Part shown: piece by piece, positions 22,046-34,865 of the stretch
Layout of the letters: each line of letters starts with the position of its first letter
Numbering within the stretch: the stretch's first letter is position 1
Source: Parietaria judaica
Lineage: Eukaryota; Streptophyta; Magnoliopsida; Rosales; Urticaceae
Assembly: GCA_954871525.1 (NCBI GenBank)
Contig: OX940864.1
Span: 29,072,001-29,136,000, forward strand
DNA: 64,000 bases
Reading direction: 5' to 3'
Program-made: the position numbers and the translations under genes
Notes under the pieces: model-generated
Seen by the model: only the letters and a program-made list of their open reading frames with translations
Told to the model about the DNA's origin: nothing
Database searches by the model: none

Positions 22046-22303
22046 TCAAATCCTTTGCAACTTCGATAAACCGAGTGCCGCCCCTTGGCTACGAAATTCC
22101 TCCATGGACATTGTCGTCGTGTTTTGAGGACATAACCGGTGAATGAAGAATCTCTCCGGAGTCGAAGTCACCTCAGGGTTTCTTTGGCCAATCGATGGCG
22201 AAGATGCCGCCCCTACGCGATGTCTCCGACGGTGAGTGCAAAGTGATATCGACGTTGCGGTGGGAAGTCCAAAGCCTCTCGGACCTTTGAAACGCGTCAT
22301 TGC
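22046..22303 (-). pseudogene. Former C-terminal tail of the ALDH gene, past a TGA
   Basis: Immediately after the TGA at 22306-22304 the same frame stays open for ~85 codons (to 22046). Pieces such as NPEVTSTPERFF, and SERLWTSHRN in another frame, echo the tail's own SERTD..PERLYVPTRH pattern. I read this as a longer repetitive tail broken by a stop and at least one frameshift. It may instead be a 3' UTR with residual similarity. Confidence 0.35.
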
Positions 22304-25300
22304 TCATATGGAATAATTCCACATGGAAGTGTCATTTTGGCGAGAGGTCCCTGTGGTATGGTCGTCCATGTATGATGATGTTTCCGCATGGCGGGTCGGA
22401 ACGTAGAGCCTCTCGGGATCAAAGGCCAACGTGACGTCAGTTCTTTCGGAAGTCGACGGGAACGATCCACTCCTTTCTTGAATGTAAATTGCCTGTTGGC
22501 TCGGAGACTCGGAGTCAGTTTCCCGGCTCGAAGAAACCTTATTGGACAACAAACATAATGCTGCTCTTCCCGTCATGTCTTTGTCTGACGGCAAGTCTTT
22601 CCACTGCTGAGCGACTGTTTTGGTCTGCGTGTAAAATTGTACGCCAGGCCTCCCTGAAACGACTGCATTTTAGATCAAGTGATTTGGAAGATTCTGAAGA
22701 TCGTTCACGGCAATTTAGATTACCAGAAAAACACGTGTTTGACCCATCGAACAATGAAAATGGCGATGAAACAGGGACGTTGATCCCAACCTGAAGCATA
22801 TTAAAGTACTATTATGGAAATTTAACATCTTAGGTATTAATTACTAAAACTCGGTCTCGCGTAACATAGCAAAGCTCCATGTTTTTCAAAAAGTAAATTG
22901 TTCACAGAAACTAATTACATATAAGTCAGTAAATTTACCATCTCAGCTTCAACTTCATTCTGAAATTTTCTTGCAGAAACGGCAGACGCTGTGAATATCG
23001 AAGCTCCATGCCCGAGCCTGCAGAAAACGACAACAAAAAAATCTAGTGAATTGGGAATTCAGAAGTATGCAATAAAAAGGAGAGTAATCAGAACTAATGT
23101 CCCACCAAAATTCAAACTTTAGTAGCAGCAACCCCTTATACCTTTAAAAAGTAGGAACATTGTCCCCACAGGTTAAATGACGGAGAATTTCAGCTTGGGA
23201 ACTTGTTTGAGAGTATTTTCATCAATTTTATTATTTTTCTACAATCACGTGGGACTTTATCTTAACAGTTTTTGAATAATCGATCATCTATTGATATAAA
23301 AATATTCTTAAATCTTGTCTATTGATCTTGTCCGGTAATCATTTGATAAAAATATCATCGAACAATGTGTTGTGCACAAGCTAAATTTTTTTGTTATTTT
23401 TTAACCCATAGAAGGCAATGTGCTGCTAATTTTTTAAAATAGAAAGGGTATTGCTGCGCAAATGAAAGTTCAGGGACCCTAATATCATTTACTCTAAAAA
23501 GGATCTCATCACACATTGAATATTCTTAAATCATATGAGTTTACCTGCTTCTGTTTACAGTCGTGATCGCTTCTTCTAGGCTTCCGGCCTGTATTTTAGT
23601 ATACAAAAACAAATTATTAATGAATACTTTAACCGCAAATAATCCCTAAGAGTAAGAAAAATTACACACATAATCCTTGTGATTCGCATTTGATTTGTTC
23701 TATTTTATTTTATTTCTGTCAAAGAACTGATGAATCAGATAACTTAGGAGTAAAATAATTATTTACAATCTATTTAGATTTCAAATTATTTAATGGTTAT
23801 TCTATAAGTTAAAATATCTTATTTACTGTAAGTATAACAAATTAACAACATACGAGCATATTATTTACATGTGATGAGATGTTCATAAACTAATTTACTT
23901 TAAGACATATTGTGAAAATTATACTTTTGCCCCTAATTACTTTTTCATAAAAAAGGGAAACAAGAACCAAATACATGAGAGAGAATGCAAAACCTGCATA
24001 CAGAGAAGAACAGGTCCAAAAATATCTTCCTGCTCAACACAACATATTGTGTTTGTCAAAAATATGCCAACAAAACTCTTTTTCACTCATTTGATCACGC
24101 GATGTTTTTGGGAAAATAACCTTATAGCAATCCATGTTCGTCGTAACGTCGCATAAGATTGTAGGGCCAACGAAGTTTCCATTCTCATATCCTGGAACCT
24201 ACAAAGGAAAAGCGTTCAAATTCCAACAGATAATTTGGCATGTTTCCGTACTTTTGATTTTGCAGAAATACTATTTTAAACTAATGAGACATTTCAGTCT
24301 CTGATGATTTCTTTTGAGCATAATATACAAAAGTTCAATCATTACCGTTACTTTTCTACCGTCAAGAACGAGCCTAGCACCGCTCTCAAGACTGTCATGG
24401 ACTAATCTGCAAATTCGATCTTTTGCCTACATATAAATATAAGTATTGATGTCATATCATAAAGAAACTCCGAATCTAATGATCTTTTTAAAAGATTAAT
24501 TAGCCAACTTTGGGGGCCATATATTTACCTCTTTAGTAATTACTGGACCAAGGTCAGCTTCCGGATCAGTACCTACACTTACTTTTAGGGCTTTAGTGTG
24601 CTCGACAAGTTGCTCCTCCCTAAAATATGAGGAAACACCATTTAGACCCATGATAACTTACCATCGGAGGAAGGGCAAGACGGTCATTTAGTCATACGAG
24701 TTCAGTCCTTTTATGCCTTTTCGGTTGTCTTTTGCTCAATTATGTCACTATGGGTGTTTTGGTCATTTGCTAGCTTTGGTCATTAGGGTTTCAGGTCTCC
24801 CTATACGTGGCCATCGAGGATTTTATGCTTTGTTTTGTCTTGTTGCTTAGCATCTTTTGGAGAACGTTCGACCCTGCTCTTGAAGGAAAGGCCGGGGTTT
24901 TTTATTGTTTCTTCATAATTAAGAAAAGGGGATTCATCAAAATGGAAATTCCCGTTGGCCAAATTTTGTGTTGGAATACTAATATGAATCTTACCACTAA
25001 CATTGTAATTTTTACGTTTTCCTAACTCACTTTCAAACTGCCAAACTTAGATTTTGAATTTCAGTTTTTCAAACAAAGTTAAAAGTAAAAGACGTGAACG
25101 TACCATGAGGTTGAATCGCCAACGAAAATAGCAGCCATGGCTGCACCAACAAAAGCAGCAGCAATAAGAGCATCCAAAGTCGCATCGAACATCGCATCAG
25201 CCATGATGATCACATGATTTTTTCCTCCTGTGTACGACTACAGAGCAAACATATTTGTCAAGTTTCCGTAATTATCTCCAGACTAAAATTTTTCTGAAGT

Positions 25301-28300
25301 GTGTGAGAGAGCACCTAAGGGTGAAACCAGGATTCCACTTCCGTTTAATATATATTTTTTCTTTTAATTAGAATCGAATCTGTAAATAAACATCGGTTTT
25401 TTCTTTTAAAAAAATATTTTAAAGAACAAATTAAAAAGAAAAAAACTAAGTAACTGGTGAATCTATCAATTGGTTTTTTCCTGGAAAAATAACTGATATC
25501 GGAACTCGGAAGGATATAAAATCTAGTTATACGGTTTTTTTCCCCCTAAAATCGTTTTTTTTTTTTTTTTTTTTTTTTCTGTTTCTGATTTCCAGTGTAG
25601 GACTTCCACAGTGAACCTAAGAAAGAGTTAGCACCTGTACACGTTTTCCTTTGGAAGCAGCCCTAGCATGTATGCGCATCCCAGCCTGAGATAAAGGCGA
25701 GCTATAAAATAGTAAATGGTACAAAACGATGAGGCCTTAAACAATGTACGACGTGAAAGGTTTCAATTGTGAAATTCTTAAACATGGTTCCTCTGATATT
25801 TCTGTGAATATGTTAATGAGATGCTTAAAGCATGTAATGTCAGTGCATCCATATCAATTTCTTAACTTTGAAAGCCTATAAGAGAGTGAGCACAAAATTT
25901 AAGTAAGAACTTACAGCATTTGAGCCGACGAGAGATATAGCTTTGATGTCATCGTCATCACAGATATAGTCAACTATATCCTGTTTGCGTTTCCGGAGAG
26001 AAATGGAGAATCAAAATGTTAAGAGAAACCTTAGATGGAATTACATGTGTTGTTGATTAATACCGAGCAATTGTTAAAGGTACTGACATCAAAGAGAAAA
26101 AAGAAAGCAAACACGCTAGCCAATGGTAATCACCAAGGTGCTGATCATCGGATACTTTATTCAAGTAACAATAATAAAAAAGACCGATCCTTCGAGAACA
26201 AGGCCAAAACGCTCCAAACAATGTCTTGAGTCAATTGGAGAAAACAAAACTTGACGGCACAGATCCCTAGGTGCCCATCGGGCAATTGCCTAATCCTTCA
26301 CTAGCTAATTATGTAATAACCCCATTTAATACTTAAAACGTTAAAAATCAAATAAAAATTATAAGGACAAAAAAATTATATACTTGGTCTTCGTCTGCTA
26401 GTACTTAAGTACCGAAGGCTTATCAATTTGACATCATCTCAGCGAAAAACAATATTCCAAGAGAAATGGCCATGGACTTATATTACTTAATCAAAGATAA
26501 TAGTCAAATTCTTTAGATACTATTGATAATTGTAGTATGTAACACTGATTTCTAGTTAGGGACTTACATTGGCACCGTGAACAACATTTAATACACCGTC
26601 GGGCAAGCCAGCTTCCATTGCTAGTTCTGCTAATACCATTGCAGCCCCTGTAAATCATGATTAAAATGTTACATACTACAATTATATCAACTTAGATAAT
26701 CCGAAAGTTGGGATTTTAGATAATCTTAAATTTAGGCCATGTCTCTTTTGATGATATTGCAATTGTTCCGGTTTTACATATTGATCACCAGACTTGACAA
26801 ATTTTGTAGAAAAAAGCGAAAGACAAAGTTGTTTTGAGGAGTATCAGGTAAGTCGAAAGAATTATATTAATAAACAAATCAAGCAATAATTTTCATAAGG
26901 TGAAACAAATGCGATGAATTTACCTGGATTTTTTCCACAAGGCTTAAGGACAAAAGTGTTGCCACATGTCACTGCAATTGGGAACATCTGCATATTATGT
27001 AAACATAAATATTAGCATAGTTGGTATTCTCTTTCCCTTTTATTCTATTCCGACTAAAAAAAAAATCTTCCTGCGTCGTTTAAACGATTTCCCAAACACA
27101 CGAAAAAGAACAATGAATGAACACCAAAAAACAAAAACAAAAAAAGCGCTCTAAATAGACCCTTTAAGCCAACTATGCAATAGCCTTGACGGTCTATAAT
27201 ATAGTCTTGAACAGTCTATCTTGGCTTTGGAAAAAGAACAATATTGTAATAAGTAGTGATGAAAGACTGAAAGTTTCCTTGACATTTTTGGGACGTGTGA
27301 CCGGTTTTTGGACATGTTTTGATATGGAGTACGAGCAACGGATAGGAATGTTTTGAAAATGTCAAGAAAATGGTACTGCTCCATTTTCACCCTTATGAAA
27401 ATAAGGAATTAGGATAGGAAATATATACCCACAAAGGAGTTGACGCCGGGAAGTTGGAAGCGCAAATTCCGGCACAAACACCAAGAGGCTCTCTAATGAA
27501 ATATGTGTCAATTTCATTAGATTTGTTGGGAATATACTCTCCCATTTGTAAATTAGCAATCCCACAAGCATGCTCAAGCACCTCTACAAGCACAACAAAA
27601 GGACTCAGCCAATATGTAACAACAGACCATAGAGTAATTGACGCTAATGCCATTCAAACTTTATATGTTGGCGCACTTTGCCCCACGAACTCTAATTATT
27701 GGCGGCACTACCTCCTAAAATTTCAAAATTAGCACATTGCTACCTACAAAAATACCCCAAAAAAAAAAACTCATGTGTTGCACACAGCCATACACGTTAA
27801 TATTTTTAATCATATTTAATGCGTAGCGGGAATATGATAGTTTTTGAAAGTTTAAGGGGTTTTGTTGCCAAATTTAAATTCATGGGGCAAAGTGCAACAG
27901 TATGTTAAGTTCACGGGGGCTTACTGCCAATTACTCAAGACCATACGATAACATAAATTCAAATATTGATTTAAACACTAACCTAAACCGCGAAGCACAT
28001 CACTATGGGCACTTTTTAGCGTCTTACCCTGCTCAGTTGTTATTTTCATCGCAATTTTATCCTAAAATATAAAGAACATGTGTATTGTCAGAAAAATTAG
28101 AAGTTCAAGAAATCAACTCATTTCCATAATACGATTTAAGAATTACTAACTATATCTCTGTGGATAAGCTCGTGCAGCTTGAACATTATACATTGACGAG
28201 TACTGACGGGTGTATTTTTCCAAAAGGGAAAAGCTTGTTTGGCTGAAGTAATTGCGGCTTTGAACTCTTCATACGTACTCGAAGGAACTTGCGAAACCAC

Positions 28301-29610
28301 TTCTTGCGTAGCCTGGAATATAAATTATTTCACATCATTGATACAAATGACGATGACAGCTATTCGTGTTGTGTAAGATATTTCTGAAAATATTGAGCTA
28401 TCTAGAGCTTACGGGATTTATAGCGTCGATGATTGAGCATCCTTGTGAGTCCACAAATTTCCCTCCAATGAAATTTGAAACCTTAAGCTATATTTGAGTC
28501 CAAGATAAGTTCTTATTCCAACTTGATCAACAAGGTAAGGGGGACAAAAGGTAAGAAAAGCTAACGGACCCGTCCACTTTAAACACTGCTTCTTACCAGC
28601 TGGCTATCTTGCTTCGATGTTTCCTCAGACATAGAAGTACTTGTGCTCAAAGAAACATGTCTACCAGGTCTCCAGGAAATAAATTTTTTCTCTGCAACAT
28701 AATTCAATCCTTAATATGATATTCCAACCTTTATATTGTTGCATTATTATGTGTAATACGGACATTGAATATGGTCTCGATACCCTAGAATATACCATGC
28801 TTATTATAAAAGTTATAAACTCGTGAAGCTTTTTCTTAAAAACTGACTCTTTATATAGGGACTATAATAATTTATAATCCATCAAAGGATTTTATTCTTA
28901 GCCGTACAGCACACTACGGTCCTACTTGACAATCGTAATATGTTATGTGCATCTCCTAGGCCAAAGATCATCGAAAAGACTGAAAGTCAATAAAAGTATA
29001 GAAAAAACTATGACATCACCGAAACATCGATGAACTTAACATATCAAACACAATGATCATATAGTGATGTCGGACAACCTGATAGAGTTCCTTGACGGAT
29101 TTTAGCTTTGATATTGTACAAATGCCTCGGCGTTGATTGCAATTCGGGATTAATTTGCTTGAGAGTCTTAAGCACTTGTCGTGGCTTTGCGCCAGCTTCA
29201 GTCATCGATTTAATCCTCAAGATCTCTTCCTCTGTGAACCGGCGACTGTAAGGATGCTCCGACATGTCCTTCAAAGCTTCGTGATTATGTTCACCGTGCT
29301 TGATAGTAAGAACCCAAGCTTCTTCGTCCCTCTTGCCAATGGCCTCAAAAGGGCAATTTATGAGACGCGAACTCGCCTTCCTCTTGCGTTGACTCTCGTC
29401 AATCTTACGCCTATTACGATAAACGCCTCCTCTATCACAACCGAGAATGACTCTCCTATCTTTCCGAGACTTCTTTATAGTCACTACATATCCTTGATTT
29501 GCACCAAAATCACGGACGTATTTTATGAGCTGTTCGCGATCTTGGAACGTCCCCGGTTGAGGAGGGAGCATGTAGCAATCAACACTAATCCCTTCCTCAC
29601 TTTGTTCCAT
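22304..29610 (-). CDS. FAR1-type zinc finger fused to ALDH6-like domain (770 aa, 19 exons)
   Basis: Exons, 5' to 3': 29610-29079, 28691-28597, 28481-28413, 28312-28151, 28061-27983, 27583-27429, 26987-26924, 26647-26568, 25980-25915, 25685-25635, 25237-25104, 24619-24529, 24426-24346, 24198-24121, 24029-23994, 23588-23545, 23017-22939, 22790-22724, 22653-22304. All have GT..AG ends and consistent phase. Residues ~20-110 are a FAR1/WRKY-GCM1-type C2H2 domain (LGCDRGG, INCPFEAIG, GEHNHE). Residues ~210-700 are collinear with methylmalonate-semialdehyde dehydrogenase, which normally acts in mitochondrial valine and pyrimidine breakdown. Asn356 (NFPA), Lys379 (VLKP) and GSN (431-433) are present, but the segment holding the catalytic Cys is absent near residue 485. 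No transit peptide precedes the ALDH part; the FAR1 part suggests a nucleus. The FAR1-ALDH donor (CAG|GTTGTC) is weak, so two separate genes remain possible. A Ser/Thr-rich tail follows. Confidence 0.6.
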
Positions 29611-30560
29611 ACCTAATGAAAAACAAATATAGCAAAAATAAAAGTAATTCAAGTGTTGTGGACAAGTTATATCTCAATGCAAATAGAGAAACAAAAAGGG
29701 TCTCACTCCATACCGAATGACAAACACAAGAAATGAAATTATATAGCAAGAAAGGAACAACTTGCGAAGTTCCGTGCACAGGTTATATGAAATACAGGTG
29801 TAGCAAAAAAAAAAAAAAAAAGGCAAAAGTAGGAATGTAAACTAATCTAACTCCCAGGCTACCTGAAATAAATTTAGAAGTTCTCTGCACAAGTTATATG
29901 AAACGCACACGCCGGGAAAAGCCAAAATCGGCAATGCACACTAATCTCTTTCTCGCCCTCCGGTTCCATAGCCAATGATATATACTAATACTAAGTTATA
30001 TAGTGATAAAAGGAACAACTTTTGATGTCACAAGTTACATGAAATTCACATATTCATGGAAGCTACGAAATGCAGCTAATGAAAAGACATTGCAAAATCA
30101 ATCAACTTTCGAAGTTCTGCTCTCTCAGTTCCAATGAAGAAAATTCCACAATCCTTGAAGGCAAGATCGATTTCCGCTCGTTCACTTCATCGCAATCAAT
30201 CAAAGAGTAATTGTACACTTCATTGAAGTAGCAAGAATCACAATCAAAGAATCGCATCTTTCACTTCACTACTAGTAAAACAGCTGAAGAATCACCAAAC
30301 ATAATTTGAAATCCTCACACGATAATTAACGAAACAATCGGAGCTAAACGAAACCCGAACTACCAGAGAAGACATGGAAATGGAATCCACCAACCTTTGA
30401 GCTAGAATCGAAGCTTTGAGCGTGATCGTTGAAGCTCGAAAGCGAGAGAGAACGAAGCTTTTTTGCCACCAAAATAAAAATAAAAATAAACTTCGATTGA
30501 TTGCCACGCGCTAAGGAAGCGCGCGTGTTTCAAAATTGTCTACAATCGTGCTTCGAAGAG
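29611..30560 (-). promoter_or_regulatory. Upstream region of the FAR1-ALDH gene
   Basis: TTTTTCATTAG|GT precedes the start ATG, so a 5'UTR intron may end here. No clear TATA box. No separate gene recognised. Confidence 0.3.
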
Positions 30561-32227
30561 AGACTGGTTAAGCTTGGCTCTTTCAACGCAGACTAAATAT
30601 TGTCGTTTAACCGATAAGAGAAAATACTGGCTGTCTCCGACTCAAACCGAGAATGATTGGCGGACCTTTTGAGTTTTTCGGTCCGGTTTTGGTTTTCCCG
30701 GGCTTTCATAATCGGATCTTATCTCTATTTTGATTAGGATTTACCTTTGTAATTATCTTCTTATTTTTTGTTCACTTAAGCACGCCTAAATTTAAGTTGT
30801 TTGAAATGAAATATGGTGTCGTTTTCTTAGCAGACTATGGTCTAATTTTTTATTTTATTATTTTATTTTATTTTTAAGGAAACCAAGAGATAATGTCGCT
30901 TATGTTAAGTTTTAGAGCATTTAATTTGGATGTCATTTTATGCGAACGAAATCGTATTTTAGATTGATTTTTATATTTGAATGTCGTTGATGCTAAGTTT
31001 TAGATCAATTAATTAGTAAGTTACAAAAGTTCCTATTGATATTAAGTTTTTCGGAAACAAATTAAGTTAATTAATTAAGGAAAAATTATTTAATTTAATT
31101 TTCTTTAACTTGATTAATTTAATTACGGACCGGAACACCTTCCGGGAACCCGTTTATCCGAAAGGAAAAGCTCAAAAATTCTTTAAAATATTAAAATAAG
31201 CAAAGGCGGCTTCGGGACTCAAAAAAATAGCCTCGAGGCACGTCCCGCGCCCTAAAAAGGGCCCGGGGGCACGGTGGAACGTCCTAAGGAAAAATAATTT
31301 AATGAGTATTTAAAACTATAATTTGATAAAATATAATAAATTTGTGCACGATAATAACAACCATAGTACTTCATAAAAAAAAAATTGATATTATATATTT
31401 AACGAGTAATATTTCAATTACAATTTTATTTTGAAAACTAAGTATTACATTAGAACATAATTTATCAAACAGCAATTCTTTCTTCGCCTCGACATTTAAT
31501 TTGAGTGCAAGGTCCGTTCGTCCTCTCTTTCGTCTTCTATATGTTCTTGCAATCCATTTTCTTCAAAAATCACTTGCGTTTGTTCTTGCCATCCTTCTTC
31601 TTCAAAATATAATTGCAGAACATCATATATATATAATTTCATTAATCTAACAAATTCCATCATTGCTTCAAGAACCTCATGAACTCTGTTAAGACATGAA
31701 GCTTCATCAATAATAAAGTTTAAACACCATGAAATTAGGTAATAGAAATATAACAATATAGAATAAACACAGTACAAGTCCTAATACCAGAGAGACAGGA
31801 CTAACGAAAGGACATAGAGCAAAATGGTGAATCAAATAAACCAACACAAGAACTCATTATATTAGTCTTAATAAAAAAAATATAATCCAACAATAGAACA
31901 AATATTTGTAAGAAAAAAATGAATAACAGCGATTCTTTAGTTTGTCAGGGTTGTAGGGTGCATTTTTCAAATGTCACCGCAACATCTACGAGAATTGCCC
32001 AAGTTCCTAAACATCAAATCGAACGAAGAAAAAAAAAACCAAAAGCACATATAAATCACAAGCATTTTAACAGTATCAATAGCCAAACCCTAAAAATCCC
32101 AAAACCCTTGAACCACAAAACCCAGCGGGCGTAGGATGAGGCAAACCCCCAGAAGATTAGTTCGTGGGATTCATTGTCAACAGACGCGGGATCGACGCAA
32201 ACCCATAGAAAATCCGAGCCTTGCTCT
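30561..32227. other. Gene-poor intergenic sequence
   Basis: Long AT-rich stretches and a GC-rich island at 31130-31285 that looks like a retroelement remnant. The minus ORF at 31496-31777 is Glu-rich with no domain I recognise. Confidence 0.3.
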
Positions 32228-32430
32228 AGATGAGGAGCCCGCAAAAGGTCAAGGAGGTTCAGAGTCTCCAGATGGGACGGTTAGTATCAGAAGCCACTGA
32301 CCGGTGTCAGCTGTTCTTTCAAGCCCTCAAAGGCGGATAAAACTTTGTCTGGGACGAGAAATGCGAAGCCGGCTTCAAGAATCTGAAAGCCTACCTCGGA
32401 TCACCTCCTTTGTTAGGCTTTCATCCTTCA
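32228..32430 (+). pseudogene. Ty3/gypsy pol fragment (RT to RNase H junction)
   Basis: The frame encodes RSPQKVKEVQSL.., EATDRCQLFFQALKGG, a stop, then a Trp-containing segment and FKNLKAYLGSPPLL. This is the well-conserved stretch linking reverse transcriptase to RNase H in gypsy elements. A stop and missing residues show it is dead; nothing else of pol is recognisable around it. Confidence 0.75.
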
Positions 32431-33058
32431 AGAACTTCGTCTGAGACTAGGAAGAACCTCTATGTAACAGTGGTAATTATTTATACCAATAGAGTCCTTG
32501 ATAAATTCACCAAGTGAATAATAAGTTCTCATTATCTGGATATAACTAGGAACTTGAATGCTATAACATTTAGAGATTTTAATATCTCAAGTAATGTTGC
32601 ATTTATAAAAAAGTCATAAATAGGACACTAAGGATCTTTGAAATCCGAGAATCAATGTTAACCTTATTAAGGAATGGTCACAAGGATTAATGCTTTATGG
32701 CAATTCTGTATAGCAGATTCCTCGCGGTGGCTAGTTTTAATGTCTAGGAAATTAATTGATATAGTCAAGCTCAATATCCTCACATATATAAAAGCAATTC
32801 AAATTGCTAGTAAAAACCGCTAACATTATACTAATTTACATTAGTAGTTAAGTGGGAGCTTTGAACCATATAAGAGTAACAAGGAATACAATCTTCTCGA
32901 TAAGATTGTAGGCGACATAGGAATATAACATAGTTATAACTAATTGGCCATTCTGTTTTTCCTGAGGAAAAACGTCTAGACTGAATTCACAAGGACTTTG
33001 CGGGAAAAGTAGACTTAAGGAATCGATGCATCTTCTTAAGAGTGCAAGTGAGAGATTC
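32431..33058. other. Retroelement-derived, no coding frame
   Basis: Degenerate sequence following the gypsy pol fragment. No recognisable domain. Confidence 0.3.
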
Positions 33059-33640
33059 TTGGACATATTCTGTATATGCCCTCTATTCAGATGCTAATCC
33101 CGCTTGTATAAGATTATGGTCGTTTACCTAGGAATGAAAGGTTCTTATTAATGTTAATCTTATATAGTTATCTGCGGATTATAGATATACATATCGAATT
33201 GAATGTTTCATCCTTAGTTCTTTACCTTGCATTTATGTTAAGTCGTCACACTGGGTCTATGTGAAGATGTTTTACTAACAAAAAAAAAAACTTAAATTGG
33301 TCCATAATCTAGATTGGAAGTGGGAACTTCTGATCGAGAACGACTATTTGTGAACTTAATCACATACATGTGATGATCTATTACTGGGTAATAGTGTTGC
33401 CCGTGCACTGTTAAGTTTATCAGGTATGAAGTGTCTTCATACTGGGCGGACTAGAGTTATATCAGAAATCATCAGATAAGTCTGTCACTGATGAAAGTAT
33501 GATAAAGTCGCTATGATGATCAGATGAAATCGGTTGATATCCCGAGGTAATATGAGTTTGTGCGGTTCAACTTAGACGATCTTTGAGTTAATCGTTTCAG
33601 TTTACAATTGAGTACTCCCAACACTTTATTTTGGTTTCAC
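33059..33640 (+). mobile_element. LTR-type repeat fragment, copy E
   Basis: TTGGACATATTC.. aligns with the starts of copies A and C, including CACACTGGGTCTATGTGAAG (compare ~10263) and the block ending ATCGTTTCAGTTTACAATTG (compare ~10565). Truncated at both sides. Confidence 0.6.
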
Positions 33641-33642
33641 TT

Positions 33643-33897
33643 TTATTGCGGGAGAAACCTCTCGAGATTCTCCTGGAGAAAGGCATAAAAAGAGCACGTG
33701 AAACCTTCCCAGTATTGTACTAGAGCGTTCTCCTCGGCCGAATTCCGAAACTGAGCAAACTCAGCCTCTTTGGCTGCCAACGTGGAACCGAGCTCGTTTA
33801 TCTGACTCTGGGCCGCGCTCTCAAAGTACGACGATCGCTCCCGCAGTTCGACCAATGTCCAAACGATGCTGAAATACTTCATCGCTCCGCGTGACAA
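33643..33897 (-). pseudogene. Coiled-coil fragment, gypsy-element type
   Basis: 85-codon open frame with a heptad-like Ala/Glu/Gln-rich stretch (SQINELGSTLAAKEAEFAQF). Similar in style to the antisense coiled-coil gene at 1898-5159, and directly adjacent to a copy of the same LTR-type repeat. Probably the remnant of such an element. Low sequence complexity limits certainty. Confidence 0.35.
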
Positions 33898-34865
33898 GTT
33901 ATCAGCAGCGCGTTGACGCCCATTTTGAACGTCACGTATCTATTCTGCCGAACGGTCCGCCTATTCCCAGGCCAGATTTATTCGGGAATGAAGACCCCGC
34001 GACTCTCGTTCAGCGTGGGTCACTCGGCTACGATGCCGCTCCCAGGATTCTTGCAACTGAAAAAACCTCATCCTCTAGCTCCCTAATGCGAACGGCATTG
34101 CTATGCTCGCCTGAGTAAAAGGGTGCGAAGGCTGAGGGCATTTGCAAAAAAAATGAAGAAGCGACACAAGATCAGATAAGATACCAGGGTACCCAAGAAA
34201 AAACCAGGAGATAAAACAACTCATACCTGAGGGACGGGCATGCTTGTCGTGGTCGGATTACCAGTTGACGGAACAAACCCGAAATGAGAAGGCTCTTGGC
34301 TCAGATTATGGACCTAGCCGAACGGAGAATAATGAACAAAGGAAAGAGCTGAGACAGCCAGACCGGGGAGCGACCCCGGCAGAAGGGTCGTCTCCCGAGC
34401 CCCATACTTCTCTGGCGGATCGGCGAGTCGCTTCCCCCCTCTACTGATGGCCTCGACAGTCAGGTGAAAAGTCGCCCGACGGTGGAGAAGAACGTCTCCA
34501 ACAAAGCCCATTTGCGCCACTCTCCACACCTGCAAAGAAGAAATTAATCATATCAAACTTTGACTTAATACCATAGAAAAATGATCAATCAACGCAAGTC
34601 GGAAAAGGAACAAGACCAGGGGAATGGCCGGATCCCACGTCAAGACTCAGAGACACAACAGGCAAGCCACGAACCGACACCCAACTCGATAGGACCCACG
34701 CCGAGCTCTCCAAATAAGAAGCAAAGAGCCTGAGAATAGCGGACCTCGTCTTAAAAATTTCGATAGGACCCACACTGTGTGATTTATTTTTCATTATCAA
34801 CAAATCAAAAAATTAAGACTAACAAACAAATAAGATTGAGAAATAATGAAGGGAAATTTGCGGCA
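33898..34865. other. Degenerate retroelement sequence
   Basis: GC-richer than its flanks, with short open frames on both strands and no recognised domain. Likely the continuation of the gypsy-type fragment. Confidence 0.3.

Noticed and set aside
22304..22594. A separate small gene
   Set aside because: It is the in-phase last exon of the ALDH gene once the short intron is spliced.
29044..29610. Stand-alone FAR1 protein ending at the TGA near 29044
   Set aside because: Possible, but the residues after the GT at 29078 look non-conserved, and splicing there gives a perfect phase join to the ALDH exon. Kept as the alternative model.
30292..30507. Small hydrophobic protein upstream of the FAR1 exon
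   Set aside because: Short, no homology recognised, lies in the presumed promoter or 5'UTR.
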